In this document: positions 1 through 8,950 of the stretch, one piece after another | Layout of the letters: every line of letters starts with the position of its first letter | Position numbering within the stretch: the stretch's first letter is position 1 | Notes under the pieces: generated by a model | Told to the model about the DNA's origin: nothing | The model's input: the letters and a program-made list of their open reading frames with translations, nothing else | Database searches by the model: none | DNA from: Acephala macrosclerotiorum | Lineage: Eukaryota > Ascomycota > Leotiomycetes > Helotiales > Mollisiaceae | DNA: 19,586 bases | Assembly: GCA_014904845.1 (NCBI GenBank) | Contig: MU119780.1 | Coordinates: 1 to 19,586 of the forward strand | Direction of reading: 5' to 3' | Program-made: the position numbers and the translations under genes

Positions 1-1360
1 AAATTTGTATGTAAAGATACATAATTTTATGCGGTGCTGTCTGTGCGGACCTCCCCTGCTTAGCGTGGACCATGTCTCAGCAGACGAGGGGATAGATAAT
101 ATTGCGTCTATTCAAGTGGTAGAAGCCACACCAACAGTTTTGGGGGGGCTTTTTTTGGAGGTGTGCTCGCTGATGTTGTAGCGAGCCAGCTTATGAACAA
201 AGGTAAAGTCAAGTGGCTCGAGAAAATGGAATTAACGATACGGCATAGTAGTTGAGCAAAAAGGATGACGACTCTCCATCGCGATCCTGGCATCTGTGGG
301 CAAATTCCGGTTACACAAACGCGATCGACCCACTGATCGAAATATGAGAGATGACCTCTGACCTCTTTGAATTCGCTGTGGCTGAGACACTGCGATTCGG
401 CACTGATTGCGGCACGCGGAAAGCTAGTCTCTTGCCCGGAGCCGAGCTGAGGGGACAGCTCTGCGCAGTTTCGGTGATCCTTTAACCTTACTGCGCGATA
501 TTTGTCATTCGTGGCGCTGAAGGAAGATTCGAAGATTGCTGTGCTGTCGGGAAGACCTTCGAGGAAGCGCTGGCGATTTGATTGAGCTATGTACGGGATT
601 ATGTAACCACTGACCTTCAGGCCATCGTGAGGCTTCGCTGTTCCCTCTGTTCTGTGAAGGTCCCGGAATTCGCTGGACATTAAATCTTGCAGTTTGGATA
701 GCAGTGACAATGCCGAGAATACCATTCAACCAGTTCCAGGCTTTCCAAGTGCAATGTCTTGAAGGTAAAACCAGGGCGTCGGACATTGAGTCTTGAAGGC
801 CCGAGCTCCAAATTCAGCACTGCACGGGCTCCCGCGCCACGCTTCAGGACGTTACTACTGTACGTATGCACTGATCTTCAGCGTATCTTAGACTTCTCGC
901 TTAACCCTGGGGCGGGACAAGGGGTGAGGACAACCAATCACTCATCCTGTTGGGACATTCACTTGAGTACGATGTTCATTCTCTGCTCCACGATTATGGT
1001 TGAGATCACCTTTGGTTTCAAAGATCTTCAACTCCGCTGACTCAGGCCCAAATTCCCTTCCTCAGCCAGAACTTTATCGCATGCGCGCCCTCCTCTCACT
1101 CTTTGCCTTCGACCTGTTAAACTTCAGCTATCTCGCAAACAATTCATCGAGTTGCTGAGACGTTCGTCATATAGTCGTGAAAATGGTTTGTGCCTTCGTT
1201 GCGCAGGACGTTGACTCGCAGAAGTGTCGTCTACTGGAAATGCTCTTCCCCTCCCTGTCCGAGCCCAATCGGTATTTTTAAGTACCCAATCCAGTAACTA
1301 AGGCTTCGCTCGAGGTTTCCTCTCTCTTCAAATCTCAAATGCGCTTTCCTTGCGCCTAAC
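1..1360. other. Region without a recognised gene, including the 3' flank of the transcription factor
   Basis: Composition is like the neighbouring genes, not like the AT-rich block on the right. I find no RNA gene and no recognisable family on either strand. The only long open frame is the minus-strand one at 108-725, listed separately. The stretch from about 1040 to 1360 lies downstream of the transcription-factor stop codon (1361-1363) and probably holds its 3' untranslated region and terminator; no clear polyadenylation signal was identified. Confidence 0.5.
108..725 (-). CDS. Unrecognised 205-codon ORF, possible gene fragment
   Basis: An open frame of 205 codons runs on the minus strand. 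Its first 150 or so residues have a protein-like composition (for example HSEFKEVRGHLSYFDQWV near residue 120), while the last 50 (ending in a proline/lysine run, PPKKAPPK) look like translated noncoding DNA. I do not recognise a domain, signal peptide or catalytic motif. A second minus-strand frame overlaps it at 505-786, so the true exon structure, if any, may be different, with an exon starting upstream of 725. It could be a broken remnant or chance. Nothing supports a function. Confidence 0.22.
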   Translation of the reverse strand: MVFSALSLLSKLQDLMSSEFRDLHRTEGTAKPHDGLKVSGYIIPYIAQSNRQRFLEGLPDSTAIFESSFSATNDKYRAVRLKDHRNCAELSPQLGSGQETSFPRAAISAESQCLSHSEFKEVRGHLSYFDQWVDRVCVTGICPQMPGSRWRVVILFAQLLCRIVNSIFSSHLTLPLFISWLATTSASTPPKKAPPKLLVWLLPLE

Positions 1361-3916
1361 TTAATCATCCGAATCTCCCCACCAAGTCTTTAGATCTTCT
1401 CGCCTCCAACTTGTCACCCATCCTGTCTCTCGCTCAATTCTCTCGTATATATTCAAGATCGCTTTATGTTCGCTTGAGTGGCTCATGACTTTGCCTGCTA
1501 TCCATATTGGTTGGATTGAGTTCGCCCACGCACCGCTACGTGCGTCAGCATTAGAATTTCAGTCGGAGCTATGGGATGATTGACGTACTGATGAGTATTT
1601 GACTCGGAGATGGCGCAAATTTGGCGAGCATGCCAGAAGATAGATTTCTGAATGTAACAGGGGTTAGAAAGAAGTGTATATGATGCATTTTATGGGAGAT
1701 CAGGGATATAAGCCCTGGGACATAAAGTGTCTAAATGCTGGACTTTACCAAACGTACCTGTTTTCGTTGAGGCTGGGCCCCGCTTGGCTTCTCTTGCAAC
1801 ATCAACAGCATGGCTGTATGATATAATTGATTGCCCGAAACTGCAAGCCTTTAGTCGATTTGTAGAGAAAACCTCACTCAGTATTCATACCTGCTGGCCC
1901 ATTTCCATACAAGACGGTCGGAAACGGCGAGCCGGTCTCGCCTTGACCGGAGGGAATTGTTAAAATCGGCTTCATTTCTTCTCGCCTGTCAATGTACCAA
2001 TCGTCCAATAGATTGAGGAGCTCTGTCCAACGATGAACGTCTTCCTCTCGAGCTCGTGCATTTTTGATGTATGCGGCACAACTTGCGAAAAGGAAGACAG
2101 CATAATTTGCGTAGGTGTCGAAGCCACCCGAGGGACTTCGAAAGAGTCGAATATCTGACGCGAAATCGATATTCGAAGCCCATCGATGGACAGGAATGAG
2201 CGTCACGTCTCGAGAAATGAGAGCGCCACAGAGATCTATGGGGATCAGCAAGACTTCAACATAGTTTGAGTTCTTATGCAGTACCCATTCGGATGAAACA
2301 CCAGAACAAAGCCTCCTCGACCCCACCACTAAAGCCGTTGATCCCAACGGCCTCTAGTAAGTTTGCGCAGCCTTCCAAATGTCGTCTCCATTCATTGGGA
2401 GAGCCTGATTATTGTCAGAAGTGCCAGGAAGGGCGGTCTTGCAGGCTTTACTTACAGCTCGTCATTTCAAGGACGCACAGAATCACGCATGATGCAATCA
2501 CAGCTGTATTCTTTGACTGTAGTTCTGGAAGCAGGAGATGAATAGCTTCTTGGTACAAGGCTAGGCTTTCCGATAATGACTTAGAGTTCTCCTTCATTTC
2601 GATCTGACGAGCAGACAAGGCAAGGATCGAATTCTTCAAGTGAGGTGTACTCTTTGCGATCATTGGTATTTTGTGTTCAAAGTGGCGATTGTTGTCAAAT
2701 TTGTCAAGCTGGTCGTATTAGCTGAGACCGGATGTCAACGAGGACTACCTACCCATGGTGCCACTTCATCAATCCAGGCCTTCCACAAGATGTACTCTCT
2801 TTGGGGTGTGATCTCTGGTGGCTTGGAAGGTCGATCTGACTCTGGATCCGAGTCTGTCTTGTTGCCATCCGCGCCATGTTTCCGTGCCTGTCTCTCATTG
2901 AAATTCAATTCAAGTTGGGCTGGCTCTGGTGTTCCACGTCGAGTTGGGGCATTTGATCGTGCAGTGTATATTAGATGATCCCTCAAAGTTGAGTGAAATT
3001 CTTGATAGGCCGAGCCTGGCCAGAATATGCCATCCTGCTGGTAATCAAAGATTGACTGCTCGAGGAATGGTGTTGAGGTTTGTTGATTGCTGTTGAGGTG
3101 GCAAGTAACGCAGTGCCAGAAGGTCAGCAGCTGCATCTTCCGTATTGATTCTGGAAATTGGTGACCCAGCAGTGGAAGTGGTGCTCTGATCAAGTGACCG
3201 ATTTGTGTTGTGCGGTTGCACGACTTGACGGTGGTAGGCAAATGGACCAGATCCAGGACTCCCATCTATGTGTATGTATTGATCTTCTTCCACCAGAAAT
3301 GAGTTATCTGAATACGACACAGTTGTTGATTTGGGTATGTCAAACGATGGAGATTTCGATTCCCAATGCGAGCGGTGTTGGATTTGAGATTCATTGGTTG
3401 GGCTTGATAATTGAGCCTCAAGGCGAAAGACAACTCGTGGTGATGTATTATTGTCTGCATCGGGTGCTGTAGAGTTGCTGTTTTCCACTTCTAGATCTGC
3501 AGTGTTAGTGGAAGGGGTTGCTTGGTAGTTCTTTTCGATTTGGGAAGTGACGTCGATTATCTTTGCTCTAGTCAGTCAATCTTCGAGGCAGTCCAGGTAT
3601 CTGCCATACTTTGAAATGTCGAGCTCGTTTCTTTGATCCCTCCAGCATTGAGGGATGCTCCGGGTCAATCTGCGTCGCATTGTCGGTTCGAAAAACAACT
3701 TTCATTCCCCATTCGCACTCCTCTCCCCTCTGGCGGCAATTCGCACATTCCGGTCTAAATTCGTCACCTGGAGGCGATTATCAGCGTTTTTAGAATCTGC
3801 TAAGTCTCAAAGAACATACATTTCCTTCGTCGGCGGCGGCAATTGAGACACCCTGATCTCGTTCGCGTCTTTTTCGATGGAGGGGCGGCGGAAGAGAGGT
3901 CGTCGCTGTCGTTCAT
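1361..3916 (-). pseudogene. Zn(2)Cys6 fungal-specific transcription factor (Fungal_trans_2/ARCA-like), one frameshift
   Basis: Nuclear DNA-binding regulator. Exons, in coding order: 3916-3820, 3767-3610, 3560-2753, 2708-2456, 2404-2285, 2235-1891, 1840-1758, 1647-1589, 1535-1361. All eight introns are GT-AG, 44-53 nt except one of 110 nt (1648-1757). The chosen ATG at 3916 precedes a short acidic leader and a basic stretch (KKTRTRSG), then a perfect binuclear zinc cluster: Cys 23, 26, 33, 40, 43, 50 (CX2CX6CX6CX2CX6C); the Cys33 codon is split by intron 1, which strongly supports that splice. A low-complexity Ser/Thr/Asn linker follows, then the regulatory domain with family-like motifs IFDYQQDG, GSAYQEFHSTLRDHLI, EITPQREYILWKAWIDEVAPW, VIASCVILCVLEM, LFWCFIRMDLCG, TLIPVHRW, KSIFWHARQIC, SIQPIWIAGK and ERETGW. 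The spliced exons total 2098 nt, one more than a multiple of three. The extra base is in exon 3 between 3074 and 3101, where the frame passes from ...LLALRYL to TPFLEQ.... If that single base is an error the protein would be 698 residues, normal for the family. It sits directly downstream of the sugar porter on the same strand. Confidence 0.88.
3074..3101 (-). other. Frameshift window in transcription-factor exon 3
   Basis: Upstream of here (higher coordinates) the family-like residues AADLLALRYL are in one frame; downstream TPFLEQSIFDYQQDG are in the next. No GT-AG pair can bridge the gap. The plus strand here reads as near-repeats of TGTTGA (TGTTGAGGT at 3071 and 3091, TGTTGAT at 3081), a setting prone to polymerase slippage or misalignment. 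Net effect is one extra base (or two missing). Confidence 0.75.
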
Positions 3917-4507
3917 AGCATATGAATACTGGCGCTACTTGAGTGCATTCTGGCATTGTTACAACTTCATCGAAGAATATTGCGTGTACAAGGGTGCAGT
4001 TCTATCTTCCTCGTTGGATTGTGCGGAGAGGTACGTGGAGAGAAGAGATGTGTGGAGAGAGGGAGATTTCGAACGTCTGGGGTGCCAAGACATTGATCCC
4101 TGCGTTACCAGAAAGGGAAGTTGTAAGCACAAAAGTGGACACAGCACATGAAGATGGCTGAAGCACCTTTGAATGTAGGTTTCAAACACTAGCTGCGAGA
4201 GATTTTAGAAATATTATTTAATAGTATGAATATATGAAAGCGTAGATGCTTGAGAGTTTGGCTGGTTCTAATTCTGTGAGTCGAGATGTAATTGATCATG
4301 GTTAATTTGAGGTCAATTCGAGGTCAATTATCAGCACAATGTACCAGCACGGAGCCGGTGGGAAGGATGATTCGAGAATAACTGCAAAATTCTACTGTCA
4401 AGTGTTTACTCTGACAGTATGCATTTTACTGAGATGACTAAAACCACCACACAGTTCGTCCGTATTCATTTTTCTAACCTCCCAACTGCTTTCTCCACTT
4501 CGAGAAT
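3917..4507. other. Intergenic region: promoter of the transcription factor and 3' flank of the sugar porter
   Basis: 591 bp lie between the porter stop (4508-4510) and the factor start (3916), both genes being on the minus strand. No conserved gene is seen. The open frames here are short and overlap each other. It holds a repeated 10-mer GAGGTCAATT (4309-4318 and 4320-4329) and a perfect dyad at 4393-4419, listed separately. About 4195-4260 is AT-rich. Confidence 0.6.
4393..4419. repeat. Perfect 8-bp inverted repeat with 11-nt loop
   Basis: TACTGTCA at 4393-4400 and its reverse complement TGACAGTA at 4412-4419 enclose 11 nt. It lies about 90-115 nt past the sugar-porter stop codon, so it could form a hairpin in that transcript's 3' end. 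It could equally be a dyad operator upstream of the transcription factor. An 8-bp dyad can also arise by chance. Confidence 0.4.
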
Positions 4508-6424
4508 CTAAAGAGATTCCTTTGATACTACACCATCATCAATATGCTTCACCTCCGTCTTTTCAGCGAATCTCTGGCGAAGGCCATCATCTTGCGGAAC
4601 TTCTGTAGAGTTCATCGACGCCTTCCAGTGCAGCAAGACTTTATCCCCAGTGAACAGCTCATCAATCTGCTCCAAGGACAAATTCTTGGTCTCCGGATAG
4701 AAGAAATAGATAAGGGGAATGAAGAAGGCGTTGAATACTGCAATTCATTAGTATTCGAAGCCCGTGCATGTGGGGCGATGATTTACCTGCGAAGTAGATG
4801 TATGTTCTCCACTCGATGCTTTTGATGCTCACGGGTGTGATCTCAACCACTAGGAACGTGAAGATCCAATTCGATGCACTTGCTAAGGATGCTGCAGGAG
4901 TTCGGATTGCCAAAGGAGCATATTCGGCAGGAACTGAGATTGTTAGCAGGGGTGCCAGGATGAGGCTTGCATGACTTACGTAGCCAAGGAATTGCCAAAA
5001 GTCCTACTGCGAAGAAGAAATTGAACAGGAAGAGCATCACGGTTGCTACGTAGCCTGCGCTCTTCGAACCGTTTGACACCGTGCCAGCTAAGATGGCCAT
5101 GCAGGCCATTTGCCCTGCGGCAGCAAGGAGCATGAGCTTTCTTCGACCAAGCCTAAGAAAATTAACCCTTGCACATCTCTGGGATGATTCAATCGCTCAC
5201 CTGTCGATGACCCAGATTGGAATCAGAGAGGAAAAGAAGTAGGCGACTCCGTTGAAACCAGAAAGTAACAATGAGAGGCTGTGCGACAGGCCAACCGATT
5301 CTTCAAAGATAACAGGTGCATACTAGGTATTGTCAGCGAGAAAGACAGCCACTTCTCAGAAATAACACTCACATAAGTGATTAAGTTGATGCCACTAAGC
5401 TGTTGCATGAATTGGCCACCAATTCCCAATAATGTGCGATGCAGGAAACGTTGGGGTCCGTTCTTCAAAAGTGCTCTCGTTCCACCAGCACCTGCAGCTG
5501 CAGCGCGTTCTTCGTAAATTGCGTGTTGGATTTCGGCCATCTCATGTTGGATAACCTCGTTTGATGGGTCGATCAAGTTCGCGTTGTGTTCAAGCGCCCA
5601 AAGGATGTGCCTAGCCTTCTCATGCTTATCATGTGCAAGCAGCCATCTTAGACTCTCGGGAAGAACAATTATGCCAGCGAATGTGATGACGGCGAAAACG
5701 ATCTGTAGTGCAAGCGGCACTCTGAACTGGGCAGCGCTATTAACATAGCTGAATCCGTAGTCCACCCAATATGCCATCATCACACCACTTGATAGTATTA
5801 GCTCAAGTCACCCAGAAGTCCTTCTCCACTCACAAGATATTGATAGCAAGTTCCACCGCAAGACCTTTCCCACGCTTGTGTGCTTTCATCAACTCTGCGT
5901 GCCACACTGGAATTGTACTGGTATTCATTCAATTTCCGAGTCCGGCCACGATTCGACCAACGATGAGTTGAGCAATGGTATTCGAAGAAGCCTGGAGAGC
6001 GGCACCGATTGAGAGAACAATGTATCCTAGCATGATACATTTTCTACGGCCTAGTTTTTCGCCAAACAGGAAGCAGAAGATCGAGCCGAAGAAGCAACCC
6101 TATAAATTCAATGTCAGCACACATTTCGGGAACTAGAAATGGGAATCAAGCTTCACAATTTCATAGATAGCTACAGCAGTTCCCTGAAGGGAAGAGCTAC
6201 CATGTCCTGAATTTGTTGTGTCGATTGATGGGAATTGTTGAGTGAAGGCGGAGCCGGTGAGAAGTCCGCTCATAACACCTTGATCATAACCAAATCTATA
6301 TCATGTCAGCTTGCATTTGGAAGGGAAGAAATAGTGTAGCAGTGGGTACTACTCACAACAAGAAGCCACTACCAGCAGTTGCTGTAATGGCCCATGACAG
6401 GGGAGCGCCAGTAAGAATTGTCAT
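4508..6424 (-). pseudogene. MFS sugar porter (hexose/monosaccharide transporter), one in-frame stop
   Basis: Plasma-membrane proton-coupled monosaccharide uptake, 12 membrane segments expected for the sugar porter family. Exons in coding order: 6424-6357, 6295-6157, 6099-5834, 5787-5373, 5322-5201, 5152-4980, 4933-4787, 4737-4508; seven GT-AG introns of 46-61 nt. They sum to 1560 nt, exactly 520 codons. The start is set by the classical N-terminus (MTILTGAPLSWAITATAGSG) followed by LLFGYDQGVMSGLLTG. Family motifs in order: GEKLGRRK, IVGRIVAGLGN, PVWHAEL, PESLRWL (about 201-207), QQLSGINLITYYAP (about 286-299), VIDRLGRRK, WLLPAEYAPLAIRTPAA, FFYPETKNLSLEQIDELF, then a short hydrophilic tail. 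Codon 126 (5929-5931 on plus, TCA) is TGA where the family has the second Gly of GLGNGM. Residue 204 is Leu where PESPRWL is usual. Substrate cannot be fixed from sequence. It is divergent from the dihydroxyacetone kinase. Confidence 0.92.
5929..5931 (-). other. In-frame TGA at codon 126 of the sugar porter
   Basis: The coding strand reads GGA AAT TGA ATG AAT, giving GLGN-stop-MNTSTIPVW. Family members have glycine at this place, so the simplest change is GGA to TGA, a G-to-T transversion. That is not the C-to-T/G-to-A change produced by RIP. The frame is open and conserved on both sides, and no intron fits around it. Confidence 0.85.
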
Positions 6425-7252
6425 GTTGACGTCGGACGGTGGAAGTAGTAGCAAACGGCCTTAATACTAATCAAGTAGAGTGCATTGAAAAGCCAAAAGA
6501 GAAAATAGCTTCCACGATGGACGCAGCGAAGATCTTATAGAAACAAAGTCATGGCTCATTTTCTCTTTCCAAGTTTCCGACTCTGTGGAGTCCCCTTCTG
6601 GGGCCCCATTCCCCAAGCCCCAGGCGAGCTCAAAAGTGGTGAAAGAGTCATGCAAGTGGTGTTTGCGGAGGGATGAAGGTTCAAGGATGAATCGTCCGAC
6701 GTCGTTCCCGTACGGTGGGCCCTTCCAACCGAGATGGAATTTCCTAAAAGGGGGGCTGTAAGCGCCTAAGCGAGAATGCGGAATTTGACGGACATGAAAA
6801 CGTCGTCCCGTCTCCACGACATACCTTCCTGCCATCTCATAGTCTGTGACAGCATCGATGTTAGGCACGTAAAATTGAGCTCAGGTCCCTGTTCGAGCTG
6901 ACCCGGTTATGGTTGCCGGCATTAAAGCAGGAGATGTTTCGCGATGCCATGTTTTTGTTTGAAGAGGAAATGTTGAAAGCGCCGCGTGCTGGGACGCGTT
7001 CCTCCCTCTTTTAGCGATATACTGTCTTCCCACTTACAATACTTCACTATCCTTGAAGCCAAATGGTTCAGACCTTTCAATGGCTGAGTTGGGAAACTGC
7101 ACGCCCCGAAAGGGTTGTTCTCACGATGCAATGTGTTCGAGAAGCAAGATGCGTCGAGGCTTTGATATATGATCATGATGAATATCCTCAAAGATGGCGC
7201 AAGGAACCAATCCGAAACTGCCTCGACCCCAAAAGTCCAGCTTCCCATCACT
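6425..7252. promoter_or_regulatory. Divergent promoter region between sugar porter and dihydroxyacetone kinase
   Basis: 828 bp separate the porter start codon (6424, minus) from the kinase start (7253, plus), with no recognisable gene on either strand. Open frames at 6467-6868, 6922-7251 and 7063-7332 show no family resemblance, apart from the end of the last one, which overlaps the kinase N-terminus. The region carries CreA-like sites (6585-6623) and CCCCT/AGGGG stress-element-like motifs (6592-6596, about 6748). The 60 bp before the kinase are pyrimidine-rich, as is common near fungal transcription starts. Confidence 0.6.
6585..6623. promoter_or_regulatory. Cluster of three CreA/Mig1-like sites (SYGGRG)
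   Basis: GTGGAG at 6585-6590, CTGGGG at 6598-6603 and CCCCAG (the reverse-strand form of CTGGGG) at 6618-6623 all fit the SYGGRG consensus of the fungal carbon-catabolite repressor CreA. Three in 39 bp, about 165-200 bp upstream of the sugar-porter start codon, is the arrangement expected for glucose-repressed genes. The consensus is short, so function is inferred. Confidence 0.45.
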
Positions 7253-8950
7253 ATGTCTCTTGGAAATCACTTCATCGACGATGTGGAGGACCGGTGGAAC
7301 GCGGCTTGAAATGCCTCCTTAGACTTGACTAGTCCTTGAGATTGATAGAGTCTGAGAAAGGTTGGAGACTCTTGGCTTCCTTGATTATCCGAATGTGGAT
7401 GAAAGCATCCAGTTCTATACCGACAACAAACAAGAACGAAAGTTCTGCTTCTCTCAGGTGGTGGATCAGGCCATGAGCCAGCTCACGCGGGGTATGTCGG
7501 CGAGGGAATGTTGGATATTTGCGTTGCAGGACAAATATTTGCTTCTCCATCCGCTTCACAGATACTTACAGGGCTGAAGGCATTGGATTCTTCACACGGG
7601 TATGCTATACACTTCCTAGAGCGACATGTGCATTAATTCCAAAAGCATTCTCATGATCGTGAAGAACTATACAGGTGACAAGTTGAATTTCGGCCTCGCA
7701 GCACAGAAAACCAAAGCAGAAGGAATACATGTCAATATTGTCTTCATAGGAGATGATGTCTCTGTGAAGAACAATGGTCTGGTTGGGAGACGAGGGTTAG
7801 CTGGTGTGGCCTTCGTCCACAAGATTGCTGGCGCACTTGCCTCTATGGGGTATGTCCTCCGAATGACAGTACGAAATCCTGAATGCTAAGGACTTAACCG
7901 TAGCGCTACCTTGGAAGAAGTCACAGATATGGCGCAAAGAGTTGCAGACAGCATATCCACAGTTGGAGTGAGCTTGGACAGATGCAGCGTTCCTCGAAGA
8001 GGGCAGCAGCAAGGTCTGCCATTCGAGAATCTCGAATATGGAATGGGTAAGAAAGAAACCTCCCGATTACATCTGAAGACGGCGTTGATAACTATTCTGC
8101 AGGTATTCATAATGAGCCTGGTGTTCAACGAGACACTATTCGATCTCTATCAACAACCGCCGCAAATTTGCTTTCCCTCCTCACACCATCGGCGTTCAAT
8201 ACTAGCCTTCCTGTCGCGGTGGTGATAAACAATCTCGGCGGTCTTAGTGTGCTAGAACATAATGTCATTGCGGGAGAAGTCATGGATCAGCTTGAGAGGA
8301 CTGGACTTGATATCAGACGAATGCGTATGTGTACCTGTCTCCGAGCTCAAGAGCCGTGCTGACTCGAGACATTCAGTGGTCGGCACGTTTGTCGCGTCTC
8401 TCGACAGGCCTGGGTTTTCTGTTACAATCTTGAAGTTGCACTCGGGGTTTGAAGCACTCCTCAATTCTAAGCCAACTGCTCTAGCCTGGACGAATCTCGA
8501 AGAGTCGAATCATGGCACTGTCAATGGAGTATTGAAACGAACCACAGAAGAGTTAAAATCCTCACCAGTGTCAGAGAACCCATGTCGACTCCCTGTCGAT
8601 ATCCTTTTTGTTCAAAACATTGCTCTATCCTAGAAAGCGTCACGAGAGACGAGCCACAAATCACCAAATACGACACAATTGCTGGAGATGGAGATTGCGG
8701 AGAGACTCTTCTCAAAGGAGTGAATGGTGAGTAAACCCTGCCACTTCTCTCATCCTTCCCAAAGACATAGCTAATCCGATCCCGCCCACCAGCTATCCAT
8801 AAACACTTCTCCCAAATCTCATCCCGGAACATAGACCTCATAACAACTTTCCATTCAGTTTCCATAACAATCGAAAACTCAATAGGAGATACCTCCGGCG
8901 CCCTGTATACCGAGGCCCCTACCTACACTATACTCACTACGAATAATTGA
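7253..8950 (+). pseudogene. DAK1: Dihydroxyacetone kinase (DhaK-DhaL), frameshifted and C-terminally truncated
   Basis: ATP-dependent phosphorylation of dihydroxyacetone/glyceraldehyde, a cytosolic step in glycerol and triose use. Exons: 7253-7599, 7646-7849, 7904-8046, 8103-8324, 8377-8726, 8793-8950; five GT-AG introns of 46-66 nt with intact sites. Conserved motifs: N-terminus [28 protein letters not shown] (from 7457, catalytic His); IFASPS; IVKNYTGD (about 7656-7679, catalytic Asp); GLVGRRGLAG; GMGIHNEPG spanning intron 3 (substrate-binding His); VVINNLGG; GTFVASLDRPGFSVTIL; DhaL start DEPQITKYDTIAGDGDCGET (8684-8701 for GDGDCG, the metal-binding Asp cluster); SGALY. Lesions: apparent one-base losses near 7291, 7441 and between about 8600 and 8632, and a 56-bp insertion at 7325-7380. 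After SGALY the resemblance stops and the frame ends at TGA 8948-8950, where the AT-rich block begins. Even with the frame restored only about 456 residues remain, against 580-600 for fungal members, so most of DhaL is gone. Confidence 0.88.
7325..7380 (+). other. 56-bp insertion in the kinase N-terminus, flanked by CTTGA
   Basis: Family-like coding runs ...ERGLKCLLRL up to 7328 and resumes as [10 protein letters not shown] at 7383. Removing 56 bp joins the two in frame. The extra segment is bounded by a direct repeat CTTGA (7324-7328 and 7380-7384) and carries an in-frame TAG. No GT-AG boundary can excise it, so it does not look like a spliceosomal intron. It may be a small insertion or local duplication (TCCTTGA also occurs inside it). 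Confidence 0.5.

Noticed and set aside
3843..4161. Plus-strand ORFs over the start of the transcription factor
   Set aside because: They are antisense to the exon that encodes the zinc cluster and its upstream flank; no family resemblance.
5929..5931. Programmed readthrough or selenocysteine at the porter TGA
   Set aside because: The site is a conserved Gly, fungi lack selenocysteine insertion, and TGA is followed by ATG rather than a known readthrough context.
6467..6868. Minus-strand 133-codon ORF in the divergent promoter
   Set aside because: No family motif; it overlaps the CreA-like cluster and lies upstream of a well-supported porter start.
6870..6915. GTTCGAG resembling a tRNA T-loop
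   Set aside because: The flanking bases do not form the T-stem, and no anticodon or acceptor stem can be built.
7325..7380. Ordinary intron in the kinase N-terminus
   Set aside because: No GT-AG, GC-AG or AT-AC placement within the CTTGA repeat ambiguity restores the frame.
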